Notes: a model not told the origin generated them from the sequence alone. A DNA stretch of 64,000 bases from Wuchereria bancrofti (GCA_005281725.1 SSBO01000001.1:1534399-1598398), one strand, 5' to 3'; numbered from the stretch's first letter, positions 1-12,766 are shown. Translations and numbers: made by a program.

Positions 1-3000
1 CCAAATACTCATGAATGTACATCGCTTACTTCCGGAAATAGTGTCGTGAATAGATGCTGTCCAAAGCGAGGTTTTTGTTTTATATTTAAAATGAGTTGAT
101 TTACAATTTTTTATATAAATTAATCCCTCAAATTTGTTTATTTACAAAAATTGTCATTTCTTATATGCAAAAACAAGATGTTTACACAAAGGTAAAAGGA
201 AAATATTCAAAAATAAAAGTAATTAAATAGAAAATAAAGAAATTATTGACAAAGTAATCTTGATTCGGTCAATTTTTTTCGCTGATTTATTTGATTAGGT
301 AACTTTTTAAAATAGACAGAGAAAGGGAAGATAGTATATATTACGTGGAACAGAAGAAGACAACATATATTACGTGGAGAAGAAAACGTCACATATTACG
401 TGAAAGAGAACATAGTATATATATTTAAGGGAGTGATTCAATTAGTAAAATTTTTGCAATAAATAACAGATACGATATTAAATACACTAAAAGCACTTTG
501 CAGCATATATCTGTTCTTTACCGCCTCAACAAGGTAATTCATGTGGTACGTCATCAGTTACACGTTTCTATTTCAATATAGCCAGTAAGGATTGCATTGA
601 ATTTACGTATAATGGTTGTGGCGGTAATTTGAATAACTTTGAAACGTTCGAGCAATGCAACAACTTCTGCTTATCATCAGCGTGCGCATCAGGCGATATT
701 GTTCACGTAAATCCAAGTACACATATGCAATTGGAATGCAGAACTGACGTAAGCAATAGTTGTCCTAATAATTTTACGTGTACCTATGATGAGCTTTTCG
801 GAAAAAGTGTATGCTGTGGTGCAACAGATATGGGTAAGTTTTTTCTTTTTTTTTTTAAATTCATCTCGGCTAGACCGATTAAAAGTCAGTTCAAAGGTCA
901 ATAAGGTGGGTAAACAAAGAACGAGCTAAAGTCAATAAGAAGGAATAAATAAAACAAAGGAAGGCAGTGACAACTGAAATTAATGGCGCATAATTCATTC
1001 GATCATTTTATCTTCTTTTAATTAAAACAATTTTTATAAATCCTTCTACGCGGAAATAATCACGTTTTAAGCACGTTGTTTATCAAAATAATTACATTTC
1101 AAGCATATAGGTATGTCGAAATAATGACATTTTAAGCGTATAGTGTATCCATTCTTTTTGAAAGTTAATAATTAGAAAATAAAGTTTTAAAATTTAATTG
1201 AAAAAATTTACAGAGGTCTGTCCAAATGGTGAAAAAGCATACATAAATGCATTTAATATGAGTGTTCGTGAATGCTTAATAAATGTTAGTAATTCATGCC
1301 CTGATTACTACCTATGTCGTTTTCATATTCAAACAAATCGTTACTATTGTTGTGCATCTATCAACGGAGGTATAAATATACTTTCTTTTTTAAATTAGTT
1401 TGCAATCTAAATTGAATTTAAATTGTAATAAACATAAAATATGTTATTCTATTTTTAAAAGAAATTCTTTTTAAGCAATAGATATACACGTTTAAATTTA
1501 TTTTCTTATAAACATTAAAGTTTAATAATATAAGATTAAATTGAAATAGATGAGTGATAAATGAATAATGACCGTTATTCTGTGTTGTGAAATTTTATGA
1601 AACTAAATTTCTGAGCAATTTTTTTTTTCTTTTAGACATATGTCCGAGTGGTAAAGCAGTTTACAAAGATCAATCATCGAAATTGCCAATTCGTTGTATA
1701 ATAAGTAGTGGAAATAATCAATGTCCATTGGGATACAACTGCTTTTCCGATGTTCCAGGAGCTCTACAGGTCACTTTGTATTTAATTTATAAAGGTCATT
1801 TCATATTTGATTTATAATTGAGAAAAATAATCATTGAATCTAAGACTTTCTATGATGTTAACATGTTCTCTTTGAAGAATATATAAATTGAAATAATTTT
1901 TAAACTTCTTTCTAAATTTGTTATAAGCATTATTTTTGAAAGATTTTTTTTTCTAGCTTTTAAAAAATGTCTTCAGATTTATTAAATATTCTTTGTATAC
2001 ATTTAAATTTTTTGCTGAATATCATTTCAATAAGAGTCTGAAGTCAGAGTTTGAATTTGACAAAAGATTAATTAGTTCTTTGAAAAATTTATGTATTTAT
2101 TTGATGGCTAATTAGATGCTATTTAATTAGATAAGCCTAATTCAATACTGGGATTGATTTGATGAAAAATATCATTTCTGCTATACTTTGAAAATAAAAC
2201 ATTTGAAAATTACAGATTTCCTTGCTTATTTCAAATCAATTTTTTATGGCTAAAAATTTTTGTTCAAAAGTTTTTATCAATTTCTGTTATTATTGGTTAA
2301 TTTATTATTGGTCTGTTAAATTATTTACAATATATTTTCTTTTTAGGGTTATTGTTGTTCATCAAATTACTTGTGCCCAAATCGTGCAAAATTTTACACC
2401 GAAATTATTAGTAAAATGCCACGTTCATGTCAACTTAATTCACCATTTATCACCTGTCCTATTGGTTATACGTGTCAAAATGCAGAAACCGAATTAATGA
2501 CCGGTTATTGTTGCGAAAATAATAATGCATCAGTTTCCGGTATGTTAGATGTATTTCTCGATTATTACTAAAAAAAAATAAAACATGCTGAAACAAATAA
2601 AAATTTGTTCTGTTAATTGCAATTTTAATTAAATTTTATAATTATGATCACATAGAGTATTTCAAATTAACATAAATTGGATTTTCTTTTTTTTTTCTTG
2701 TTTGTTTAATGTGATTCTGATTAGCTATTTCTTCTTTTCCGGATTAATTGAAGAAACTTTCAGGAATCTTTACTTCTGAATACGTAGTGTACTGTTAATG
2801 CTAGCAATGCAATACATATGCTAATTTTGCATAAATTTATTAAATTTTATACAGATGGTTGTCCGCCAAATAAATATGTTTATATGAAAGATAATGAAGT
2901 GATTTCCTGTGATCCGTTCAATTCATTAGCAAATACTTGTCCGAATGGATACTCGTGCCAGTGGTCATTACCAAAACGACGTTATCAGTGTTGTGGTAAT

Positions 3001-5135
3001 GCATCAATGCTTGCAAATAAAATCACTAAAAGTAATTTTTTTTTTACAATTTCTAAGTAATCTTGTAGATAAATTTGCATAATTTATGATGATGTCAACA
3101 AAATTATTGTTTGAAAAGAGCTGATAATTGATTATTGATTATGATATGATCTGTGATTGTAGTTATTTTCCACAAATGTATTATCTTTGATGTAAATAAG
3201 TATTATTTCATGAAATGTGCACCAAAGATTGAATAGTTAAATATCCACATATCAAAATAGTTATCTAAATTTTGTGAATAATTTCATGCTTTATTACTTA
3301 AGGAACAATTAAAATTATAAATGTTATCACGAACTTATCTCAGAGTTGTAAGATCAATGAAAGATCAATGATATAAAGAAAAAAGAAAAAAATCTAGGAT
3401 TATAATTTAAAATTATTTAAATTTAAAAGAAATTCCAATAATAGTTATTAATTTTAAAGTATTAGAAAGAATCATATAAAAATGAAATGTTTTATTGAAA
3501 TAAGATAGTTAAAGTGGTATAAATTTGTATAAAAATAATGAAATGAAATGTTTTCAAATAATTTTAGCTTGTCAAGAAGGCGAATTGCTAATAGCAGATG
3601 AATGTTTGGAACGAAGTGAACCAGGTGATCTTTGCATAGATGATAAGCAATGCCTAGGTGGTTCCAGGTGTAAAGATGGCATTTGTGAATGTCTTAATGG
3701 ATATATCATTTATCATGGCAAATGTATTATCAGAGAAACAAAAGGTGCTACGATAAAATGTTCAATTTCAAATCAAATTCCATATTATGAGAAAGGATCA
3801 AATAAGGTTTTACTTTTTTAGCTTTTTTTTTCTAATTTTTGATAATTTAATATTATTAATAATTCTTTCTATAGATTAGATTTTATTATCATAGGTTTTA
3901 GTAAATTAAAAAAAAGAAAAAAATCAATAGCAAATATTATAGCAATTAACTGATATAATGTGTTGATGAATAATAATTTTTATTAAAAGAGAGAAAGAGA
4001 GAGAGAGAGAGAAAAAAAAGAAATTTCAGATTCGATATTGTTCAAACTTAAAGAATAGTTGTCCAAAAGGATACAGTTGTCAATTTAGTCGTGATGCTGG
4101 ACGAAATATTTGCTGTGGTTATTTATCAGGTATCGGTGTTACTGGTAGAGGCAATAGTAGTAATAAATCAAGGATAAATGTTCGAAAGCATCTAAAAGTT
4201 TCCGTCGATGTTTGCAACGATGGTATTCCGTATATTCTAAAAGGAATACCACAAACTTGTACCGTAGCACCTTGTCCGATTGGATTTGATTGTATTTTTA
4301 TTAAAAAAGCACAAAATTATTTCTGTTGCAAAAGGAAAATTAGAGAAGGTATGTTAATTTTATTCTTTTTAAATATCATTGATTATTAATAAAATTTGTT
4401 CGTTATATTATTATAATTTTGTTGTTAAACATAACAGACATGTGTTAAGCAGTAATAAAATTGTACAAATTTTTTAGATTTTAATTTAAATCATGAAATA
4501 CATCACAGATATGCAAAATGATGGTTGTCCTTCCGGAAGAGCACTTCTTTTTCCAACAACCGGAACACCGTTACAGTGTAATAATGCAAAGCAAAATTCA
4601 TGTCCTAATGGTTATAGTTGTCTAAGGTCTATCAAAAATAGCGGATATCAATGTTGTACCTCAGCTTACAATCCTTTTTCAAGTAATATTTTTTAATAGT
4701 TATATAATTTTGCAAATTATAAAATTTGTAAAATATATCGTCGAGAAATTACTAATTGCAATATTTTGAAAAATTAAAAAAAAGAAAACTTGGAAATTTT
4801 TTGCTGTTTATATATAAAAAGTTTGCACAGCTACTAAAATTAAGGTTTTACTTATTTGGCAAAATCAACTTCATACGACATCAATATGTCATTTTGTAGG
4901 AAATAAAAGAAATTGATTAATAAATGAAAGTAAAAGTAAAAAATATCTAAGAAGTCCAAATATCTTAATTTTAGGATTTTATGAAACCTTGATCAGTGCG
5001 ATCCCTTGTCCAGGAAGTCAAGTTCAAGTGAGACGATACATGAATGGTCAATATTCAAATCTTTGCGAAGATCATTGTCCAACTTATCAAATCGCAGTTA
5101 ATGGTTTCTGTAAGAGTCTGGCTGATTTGATATAA
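1..5135 (+). CDS. Secreted cysteine-rich protein with Kunitz and lustrin-type repeats (3' part)
   Basis: Partial gene, cut at the left edge. Exons read as 1-70, 504-833, 1214-1369, 1636-1769, 2347-2539, 2855-3031, 3568-3806, 4030-4348, 4509-4682 and 4975-5135 (TAA). Exon 2 begins with a Kunitz/BPTI-like domain with six cysteines, including the typical [11 protein letters not shown] core. The rest is a chain of about nine lustrin-type Cys-rich modules, each with a CP-x-G-Y-x-C core and a closing CC pair. Exon 7 has a different, EB-like cysteine pattern. Such mosaic proteins are common in nematodes and are normally secreted; the signal peptide would lie outside the window. The exact role is unknown: protease inhibition or extracellular matrix are possibilities. 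The Kunitz binding loop is unusual, with glycine at P1. The modules largely follow exons, so the gene probably grew by exon duplication. Confidence 0.85.
336..412. repeat. Three degenerate tandem copies around ATATTACGTG(G/A)
   Basis: Inside the first intron of the cysteine-rich gene, the core ATATTACGTG followed by a purine-rich spacer recurs three times with a period of about 28-29 bases. It is an imperfect minisatellite. No function is visible. Confidence 0.6.
1051..1148. repeat. Imperfect 33-bp minisatellite, three copies
   Basis: Units at about 1051-1083, 1084-1116 and 1117-1148 share the pattern AAATAAT-ACxTTT-AAGC. They lie in the intron before exon 3 of the cysteine-rich gene and differ by several substitutions each. 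Confidence 0.65.
3988..4012. repeat. GA-rich microsatellite
   Basis: A (GA)n tract lies just upstream of the acceptor of exon 8 of the cysteine-rich gene. It occupies a position where a pyrimidine tract would be expected on the sense strand. Confidence 0.75.
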
Positions 5136-6724
5136 AAGTGGCATGAAATCATAAACAATGTCGCAATCGCTTGTGATCTTTCTCACAATCACTAACAAGC
5201 ATTCTAATTCCCACTATTGATAACAAATAATATCATCAGTTCTTCAAAGTTCCATTTGTATTTAAATTTGAAAAATGCAGAGACCATATCTTCGTTCAGG
5301 ATTGATTTATTTTGAAATTCATTGATTTCATTTTTGAGACTTCATTGGAATTTACTATATGATCTCGATATGACATCCTGTTGACAGTACCAGTCAACGG
5401 GAAACTTGCTAGCATCGCAATCATTCATCATAACATGTATGCATTCACCCTTTGTTTTGTTATTTGTTGATTTATTTCATTTTTTTTTCTTCTTGAAATA
5501 GATTCATAAAAACCAATGGATAAAGCAACAGAACGAGGGAATTGTGATTAATTCAATGAATTTCCTGGCTGTTTGAGAAAGTAAAAGAGTCATTTGATCC
5601 CTGTCGTTGATAAAAATTAGGAGAAATTGATAAAAACTTAAAACAATCAAAGTTATGAGACTTTCAATGAATAACTGTGAAAGGATACATATTTGCTGAG
5701 ATTACAATACAATGATATGAGCAATAAATGATTACAATCACACTGATTTTTATTGACAACCTTGACGGTAATGTCTGCAAAGACAATTCTCAAATTATCG
5801 CGAATGTCTAGCGCATTTGAAATATTTTATGTGCCGGTATCTAATGGCTCTAACTACTTTTGTATACATTACCTTTGGATTTGAAGATTTACTACTTTTA
5901 GTAAATAAGTCAATTTAATAGTTAAAATTAATGCATTTATTTCCGAGTTCTGAAATCGGAACACTTTCATTTTATTTGACTCACTACTTTAAAACTTCAA
6001 ACAAAAAATGAGACAACTCCGTTGTGTGAGCAGTATTATTAAGGTTCAAAAGGTAGACAAATTAGAGACCTATGCAAAACAAAATCATAAGAAGTGTAAC
6101 AATTGCAATACACAAATATACAAACATAATATTAACCGTAGTACCCATGATATAATAACATAACTATCACTGCTTATTTTCTGTTTCAACGATGCCCTCC
6201 AAATCTCACTGGAAACTTTTGGCATTCATTTCCGCATTTGGCATTATTTATTTATTTTTTTTTTTGAAGATAAATGGCCTATTATGATTCCCCAATTGCA
6301 TGATCTTTCTTAAAAATTCTCAAACTCAGGTTGCGGATATTCTTAAAAAAATATATATTTCAAGCTTCTCATATTTATAAAATATGTAATTGATGATTGC
6401 ATATCTATAGCCTTAATTTGATGCAAGAGTAATAAACTGTTACACTTTCCGTTTAATTTAATGATTTTGCATTTTATCGAGCATGACTAAATCAAATTCA
6501 TCCATTGCAGCTGATGTAAAAATTTAATATGTTCGAAAAAATATTACGGCATAACAAAATATAAAATCAGATGATAGCCAACAATGCTTACAGTCATTTT
6601 TCATTAACCAAAATTACAATTTAATTTGACCATTCTTACAATTTTGCAGCTGTATAACACCAAGAAACAAAAAGAATATTGCATACTTGGTTACCATCTG
6701 TTACCATTATTCACTGATACCTGT
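5136..6724. other. Intergenic, between two convergent genes
   Basis: This spacer holds the 3' ends of the cysteine-rich gene (+) and the NAT9-like gene (-). An AATAAA lies near 5722, far from the stop codon, so its use is uncertain. I see no coding signal or RNA gene. Confidence 0.6.
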
Positions 6725-7566
6725 TCATTCTTCCAAATGAATTACTTCCAAATGAGCAATAGCTTCAAGGATATGTTCCACTCCAATTAATAACGTATAT
6801 TCATGAAATTTACTGCATTCGGAAGTTATGGCGAAACCGATCTTTTGGAAAAGCTTCAAACTGCCAACATTATCTTTTGAAATTTTCACTTCAAAAGTTC
6901 GTAACCCGATCACTTGAAACGCAAACATTAACATTATCCGAACCGCCTCTTCACCTAAACCTTTACGACGCCATTTAGATTCCGCAATCATAGTTGTGAG
7001 TTCGCCAATGTTATCGTTTATGAAGATATTAACATCACCCACCATACTAGCAATCTGGAAAATTATCCTGACCATGACTTAAGATTGAAAACTAGCGTAA
7101 TCGAAACAGGTGACACAATCTTACCTGAGCATATTAGTTGCTATTAAATGTAGTATCATACAAACATTTTGTCTTCATAAAGATTTCGTCCAGTTAGGTT
7201 ACGCAAAGATTACGTTCAAAGTTTCGTCACCTCATCAGCGCCACTATCAATTAGGTCACGGGCGAGAATAATAAATGTACACTTATCGTCATCTTCATGC
7301 CATCTCATCTGCATTTCATGTTCCTCTTCCAGTGATAAACGCTCAGAAGCTGTCAATCGCCGTAATTCTTCATCCTGAAAATGACATTTCCATATTGAAT
7401 TGTAAATTAATTTCAAACTTCATGCATTTCAGCAATAATTTGCTGAAATTTAAATGATAATGTATCATACCTCCATCCAGGTGTGATATTTAGTTACGTG
7501 ACATTTACGGTATGGCACCAAAATTATCTTTTGACCAATAAGCCTCGTATGCTCGTTCACACGCAT
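6725..7566 (-). CDS. nat-9: NAT9-like GNAT N-acetyltransferase
   Basis: Three exons on the minus strand, 7471-7566, 7231-7374 and 6725-7054, join in frame to 189 residues; human NAT9 has about 207. The start MRVNEHTRLIGQK, the block EELRRLTASERLSLEEE and the DDDKCTFIIL stretch align with NAT9 from memory. The GNAT acetyl-CoA loop is visible as RRKGLGEEAVRIML, around residues 104-117, followed by a typical LKLFQKIGF segment. The family transfers acetyl groups from acetyl-CoA; NAT9 proteins are linked to microtubule/tubulin acetylation, though the substrate is debated. The second donor (GTGACG) is weak but is supported by frame and homology. The gene is divergent from RAD9, about 0.4 kb away. 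Confidence 0.9.
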
Positions 7567-7978
7567 AATCCCAGTTCCAACAATTAATTAATTTAGAAAC
7601 TATCACGAAAGAAGAAAGATGTGGGACGAGCCGTAAAATTTTTCCGAATGATATGCCCGATCCGAGAATTGTTTTTAGCGGGAGAAATGAGAAATGGTTA
7701 ATTTGATGGTGTGGCGTTGCTGTCTTATCCGCGGGGATTTATTTGAGATCCTTCTCATCCCGATAGTTCCTACCTGAAATGGTTACTGGAATTTATTTGA
7801 AGTTATTAGAATTTATTTGAGTTCTTTAATTTCTCACCTTTCATCCTTCTGACAAGTTTCATCATAAGAGAAAATAATTGTTCATATTAATTATGATGAG
7901 TAATTCAATTCCAGGATAATTTTCAAATTATTTTTAGGAGTCACCTCAAGACAAAACTGCAACAGTTTAATATTACAT
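7567..7978. promoter_or_regulatory. Divergent intergenic region between NAT9 and RAD9
   Basis: About 410 bases separate two divergent starts, so both promoters or outrons must be here. Part of it (about 7620-7770) is visibly richer in GC than its surroundings. A TTTTTAG acceptor at 7935-7937, with no coding exon upstream, is a plausible trans-splice site for RAD9; the first ATG follows 41 bases later. Confidence 0.5.
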
Positions 7979-10966
7979 ATGGAATTATCTGGGGAGGAGG
8001 TGGAAACAGATGCAGATGTTACTGCTGGTGCGTCCTTCACTCTTCACAGCAATTTCAAAAGTAAGTTAAAACGTTGTCACTTGTAGATTAATTCAGAATG
8101 TAGTAACACAAGCTTGATAAGATTTTTTTAATTCTCCTGTACTTTAAAAAAAAAAAAATTGGCATGAAAGATCTATGTAGTACTACTTTGGCTTTTTTTT
8201 CTTTTTTGTTTGAAATTACTACTTTGGACACTAATTTAATTCCATTGGAATTCGAATTCACACTTTAATATGATTCTGAATTTTACATATATCTCAGTAT
8301 TTGCTCGTGCAATTTTGGCGTTGAATCGTGTCGGCAATGAATTATATATGGAACCAAGTGATTTCGGTGTAAGTTTATTGCAAGTGTCAAAAAAGCTATC
8401 ATTGGTTGAGATTTTTAGGAAAGCCGATTCTAATATGAAATGGAAGTAATTAAAATTTTTAAAGTGAGGAATGTCAATCACCGTTTGGTTGCTAAAACAA
8501 TGTTATTTCAGCTTGTGTTGCGATCTTTAAGCTGTTCGAAATCGGCCTTTGGCACTTTTATGTTTTCCAAATCATTCTTCAGTGAATGTGATGTATTACG
8601 ACTTGATCCGAATGCTTACAATGTTTGCCGAATTCCAATGAAGGTTTCTAGCTTAGTTTTTCTGAATAAATAAGAGGTCATAATTCTGACGAGGTGCAAT
8701 TTCAGCTCTCACAAAATTTAGTGGTGTTGCTTTTTTGCTTTCTTCATAGTTTGTAATTTAGTGTGCGTTATCAGCCTTCAAGTGTGTGAAAAGTTCTGAA
8801 AAGGTTGTTCTTTCATGCCAGATTTATCTCAATCCTCGGGCCGATACTATGCTTATTCAACTCACACATACCTATGGTTCGTTAGATATTTATACCGCCG
8901 AGTTTCTAGTGATTTTCACATGCCTCTTCACTTCGGCCTACCACATTTTCACATACATTCCACCACATCATGATTTATACATGTGAAAAAAAAACTTTGG
9001 TCATTTGAAGTTTCAGTAAAAATTGATTCCATTCAATAATTTGATGCGTTCAGTTATCTTACTTCAGACGTCATAAGAAATCATAAAATACCATTCTTCG
9101 AATGCGCCACCACGTTTCGAACCGTTGTTGATAAAACAAATTTAAATAACTGTTTTGTGATACAAGCAAGGTAATTTACTTTCAATTTATGAGAGTCGAT
9201 GTTATGTAAATTTTACTAATTTTGTGTAAATTAGATATTTTCGAGAAATTTTATATTATTAGGCTGTTGCTCGAAATGTTCAATCGAATGCATCACAACA
9301 CGGATGAAATTTCAATTGATGCTAAAATTGACGAAATATCATTCAGAAATTATATTACACACGAGCAAGGTTGTTTTCAGTCTTCTTCTCCTAGCTCCTC
9401 TTTCCTGTCATACTGCTATTAGTAATCAGCATAGCCGACTACCAAAGTTTCATGTGGAATAATAAAGCTTGGGTTTTGGTCTTTTCCTTTTTATGTTTGC
9501 TAAAGCTTTCAATTTCTAGAAAATTTTTTTTCCTATTTCATATCTTCGAAGTACTAAACACTACTTCATATAATATTCTGTGAGCTAAGCTCAAAAGTTT
9601 TTTTTTTTCGACACTTTTTTTATAAGCAAGGTAAATAAAAGATGATCATCAGAAACATTTCCAATTTGCCTCTTGTTCATAGCGTATTTACCTTGTCTAT
9701 TCCTTCATTTTTAATTTGATTGGTTCCTCACTGTTTGCCTCATTAATATATTTTAGATAGAGATATGGTTATGAAAATCGAAGGAAAAATTCCAGTTGCT
9801 GAATTTCAAAAGTATAGTATTCAACGGCCGACTGAAATTACTGTGAATTTGAAGGAACTGAAAGCTATTGTAAATTTTGCAGATATTCATCAGTCATTTG
9901 TCAGCATTTATTTCGACCAACCAGGAACGTAAGTATAAATCATTTTTTTGTGCTTTTATACACGAGGTTATCGTAAGGTAAGGTGTGAAGGAAGAAATTT
10001 TCAGACCTATAGTAATAGCTTTGGAAGATGATGTCGTCTATACGGCTGAAGTAATACTTGCAACAGCTGTGGATGATTCCGCAGGTTATGACGTGAATCC
10101 CGAAGTTCCAATCAAAATTGTTCATGTCCCAGATGACAAAGGACAACTTAAACGGAAGCGAAATCAGTCTTCGTTAAATCCTCATCTGTCAGGAAATTCG
10201 ATAGCAGATTGTATGGTGGCAAGAAAGCGAGTCATTGGGACATCAAGTTTCAGGAGTAATGGTGCAAATGAAGCATTAAGTGGAGTAGGAAATATAGATT
10301 TTGTTATTGGTCCACCGTACGCAACGTCTTCTCCCATCAGGTCAGATTGTATTTGTTTTGGATATGTTGTTTTCAGCGGGTTTCTGCAAGACCAAAAAAG
10401 GGATTGTGAATTTGTGGAATTGTTTTTTTTTTTTGTTTGCTGAGCATTCTATTACTTAACATTCAGTTTTTATACAAATCAATATTTTTTATGCATTATT
10501 TGTTTCCTAATTTTATCATCCATTATCTTGTAGCGAAACACGAAAGGAGAAGATGGCACAAAAAGGAATAGGTGACACATTGGCGGAGAATCTAAAACTG
10601 CAAGATGATGCTGCGATGGACATTGGAAACAGTGTGACAGAGACTTCGAGAACGAATCCCAATGTTGATGACGTTAGGAGATCTGGATCAGAAAGCCCAC
10701 CTTCTCGAGGTCCAGCCGTAAGTTTTTCGTTTGTTTACTTGAGGTTATGAATGTATGTGTTATCTCACTATTTGTACAAATATTGTTCGACTTAAGTCAT
10801 TATTTTGCAGCTCTTTCGCTATTTATTTTCACTTGATGAGCCAACATTTGATTCAGCAGAATTTTCCCGCGACGCGGAAGTTTTGGCTTCTGATTCGGGT
10901 TCAGAAGCTTCAGATCTACATCCGGAACAATATATTTTTGAGTCTGACTCAGAACCCGCTTCGTGA
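7979..10966 (+). CDS. hpr-9: RAD9 checkpoint clamp subunit
   Basis: Ten exons keep frame throughout: 7979-8060, 8298-8368, 8512-8643, 8762-8876, 9068-9170, 9263-9369, 9757-9928, 10005-10340, 10534-10717 and 10811-10966, giving 485 residues. RAD9 forms the 9-1-1 clamp with HUS1 and RAD1, which is loaded at damaged DNA to start ATR checkpoint signalling. Recognisable RAD9 parts are the opening helix ARAILALNRVGNELYMEP, the LVLRSLSCSKSAFGTFMFS strand, a second PCNA-like domain ending near LEDDVVYTAEVILAT, and a disordered tail. The tail ends with LFRYLFSLDEP and then an acidic Ser/Asp/Glu run like the phosphorylated TopBP1-binding tail of other RAD9 proteins. Two oddities: about 20 extra N-terminal residues relative to human RAD9A, and a longer overall tail. 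AATAAA occurs near 11133. Confidence 0.92.
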
Positions 10967-11669
10967 CCCTATTTGCTCACATCATATCTAAAGTCTTCGA
11001 GGAAATGATCTCTTGTGAAATTCATTTTTTCGAGCATTTATTTGTAATAGGAATCATCGCTGTGCCATAATTTAATCAATATTTTAATGGTTTGTGTTCT
11101 ATCAGATTGACTTATTCATTTGATTAGAACTAAATAAACAAAATTTAGTTTCAGTTACAGTTGTTATATAGTTTTTATCAAATGTTCTATTGTGTCTTCA
11201 TATTACTCGGTTTAACCATATGTCATATCACACTAAATTTCTGTCGAAATTAACCTCTCATGTACTTAAAGGTTTCGTATATGTATATAAACGTATTATT
11301 TCTTGATTTTCCTCTTTTCTAATTTTTCATGTAAATTTAATAAAATTTTTCAGTCATTTTCTATAATGTCTATTGTGCTTTGATAATTGCTTGTTTTACT
11401 TTCATTCTATTTACCTTCATTTCATCTCATTTCATCGTTTTTTGCTCTGCATTATTGAATTTTCAGGAATAATAAAATAAACTTTTTTTTTGGAACAAAG
11501 TGGTGTTGAACATGAGAACTTATTTTTTGAAATAATTTTTGGTCTAGTAAATATTGCAGTTTTGTAATTTAGAGGACAGTTAATTTTTGTACGACATGTT
11601 ACTATCAAATTGCCATATCAAACACTTAGTCTTTACACAATAAAGTACGAAGGAATCATAAGGATGTAA

Positions 11670-11735
11670 AAACTTGTCCTCAACCATATACACAACGGAA
11701 CTTCTCGTTGTGTATATGTGATTGAAGACAAGTTT
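11670..11735 (-). ncRNA. Candidate microRNA-like hairpin
   Basis: A near-perfect inverted repeat: arms 11670-11697 and 11706-11735 pair over about 28 bases, leaving an 8-base loop. Arm length and overall size (66 bases) fit an animal pre-miRNA. Two positions that would be C:A mismatches in a plus-strand transcript become G:U pairs in a minus-strand transcript, and a 2-base bulge remains. That favours the minus strand as the transcribed one. I do not recognise the arm sequence as a known miRNA family. A small inverted-repeat transposon remnant is the main alternative. Confidence 0.45.
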
Positions 11736-12405
11736 AATTTGGTGAAAAAAATTCTTGAATTCATTATTTCAGTTTTCAGTTTCGTTCAAATTATTGTTTA
11801 GTTTCGTTAGTTCAGCTGAGTTAGAAATTAGGTTGCATACAATTTCATATATTTTCAATTTATTAAAAAAGAAATTTCCCAGCTACCACTTATGCTGTCA
11901 CCATTTTCTGGAAAGAGATGACATGAATTTAAGATAACAAAACTTGTTTGTTTGAAAAATTAGTAGCTTCTTACGAGCAAAATGGCATTTTTGTATTCGT
12001 TATGGTAGATATGATAATCTGCAGATATATTTACTTTAATTGTAATGAGTTTTTATAAAATCCTCCTTTGATTGTTATCACTTTTTTTAGACTAAAAAAA
12101 TGATATAGAAGAGATTATTTGATTTTTTAAATACATCTGAATATTACTTGATTAAAATAAAGATTTTTGAGTATGATTAGGTAAGACCGAAATGAATGAT
12201 TAAGTTACCGATAGGACTATGCATGAAAATTTCAATCCTTGACATTTCTCAGAGAATCAATTGGTTCATCGGTTAATAATCCTTGTTTACATGAATATAT
12301 TAATATTTTTTGGAGATTTATTTGATATGTATGTGCAATTATGCCTGAATCATAATTGATCTTGTACTATCAGCTGTTATTAGATGCTGTTTTGTTGAGA
12401 TTAAT

Positions 12406-12433
12406 GAGAGAGAGAGAGAGAGAAAGAGAGAGA
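12406..12433. repeat. GA microsatellite
   Basis: A simple (GA)n tract interrupted by one AAA, in the gene-poor region. Confidence 0.8.
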
Positions 12434-12683
12434 TTTAATGGAAGTATGTGCAGGAATCATCCATCCATTATTCAAGAATCAAACCAGACAAACATTCAAC
12501 AACATAAAGCTATTATATGACAAGATTTCCTGCACTCTCGAACTTGTTAAGTGATTCATCTCTTTCTCATATTATATGATTTTATCAATTTGTTTCATCA
12601 AAACATTGCTTTCGAACTCTCATCTCTAATCACTTATCATTTTTATCACTTTTATATAGTATTAAAAGAGCTTTAATTTTGAG

Positions 12684-12766
12684 GAGCTATTCACTTAATA
12701 ATTGTAGCTCTTCAATTCATTAATTGGGAGCTATTCATTTAATAATTGTAGCTCTTCAACTCATTG
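12684..12766. repeat. Tandem duplication, 44-bp period
   Basis: The segment beginning GAGCTATTCACTTAATAATT is followed 44 bases later by a copy with very few substitutions. It contains two GTAGCTCTTCAA blocks. No coding signal. Confidence 0.75.

Noticed and set aside
11670..11735. Reading the hairpin as a MITE
   Set aside because: No flanking target-site duplication is evident and the repeat is very short. Not excluded; a genome copy count would settle it.
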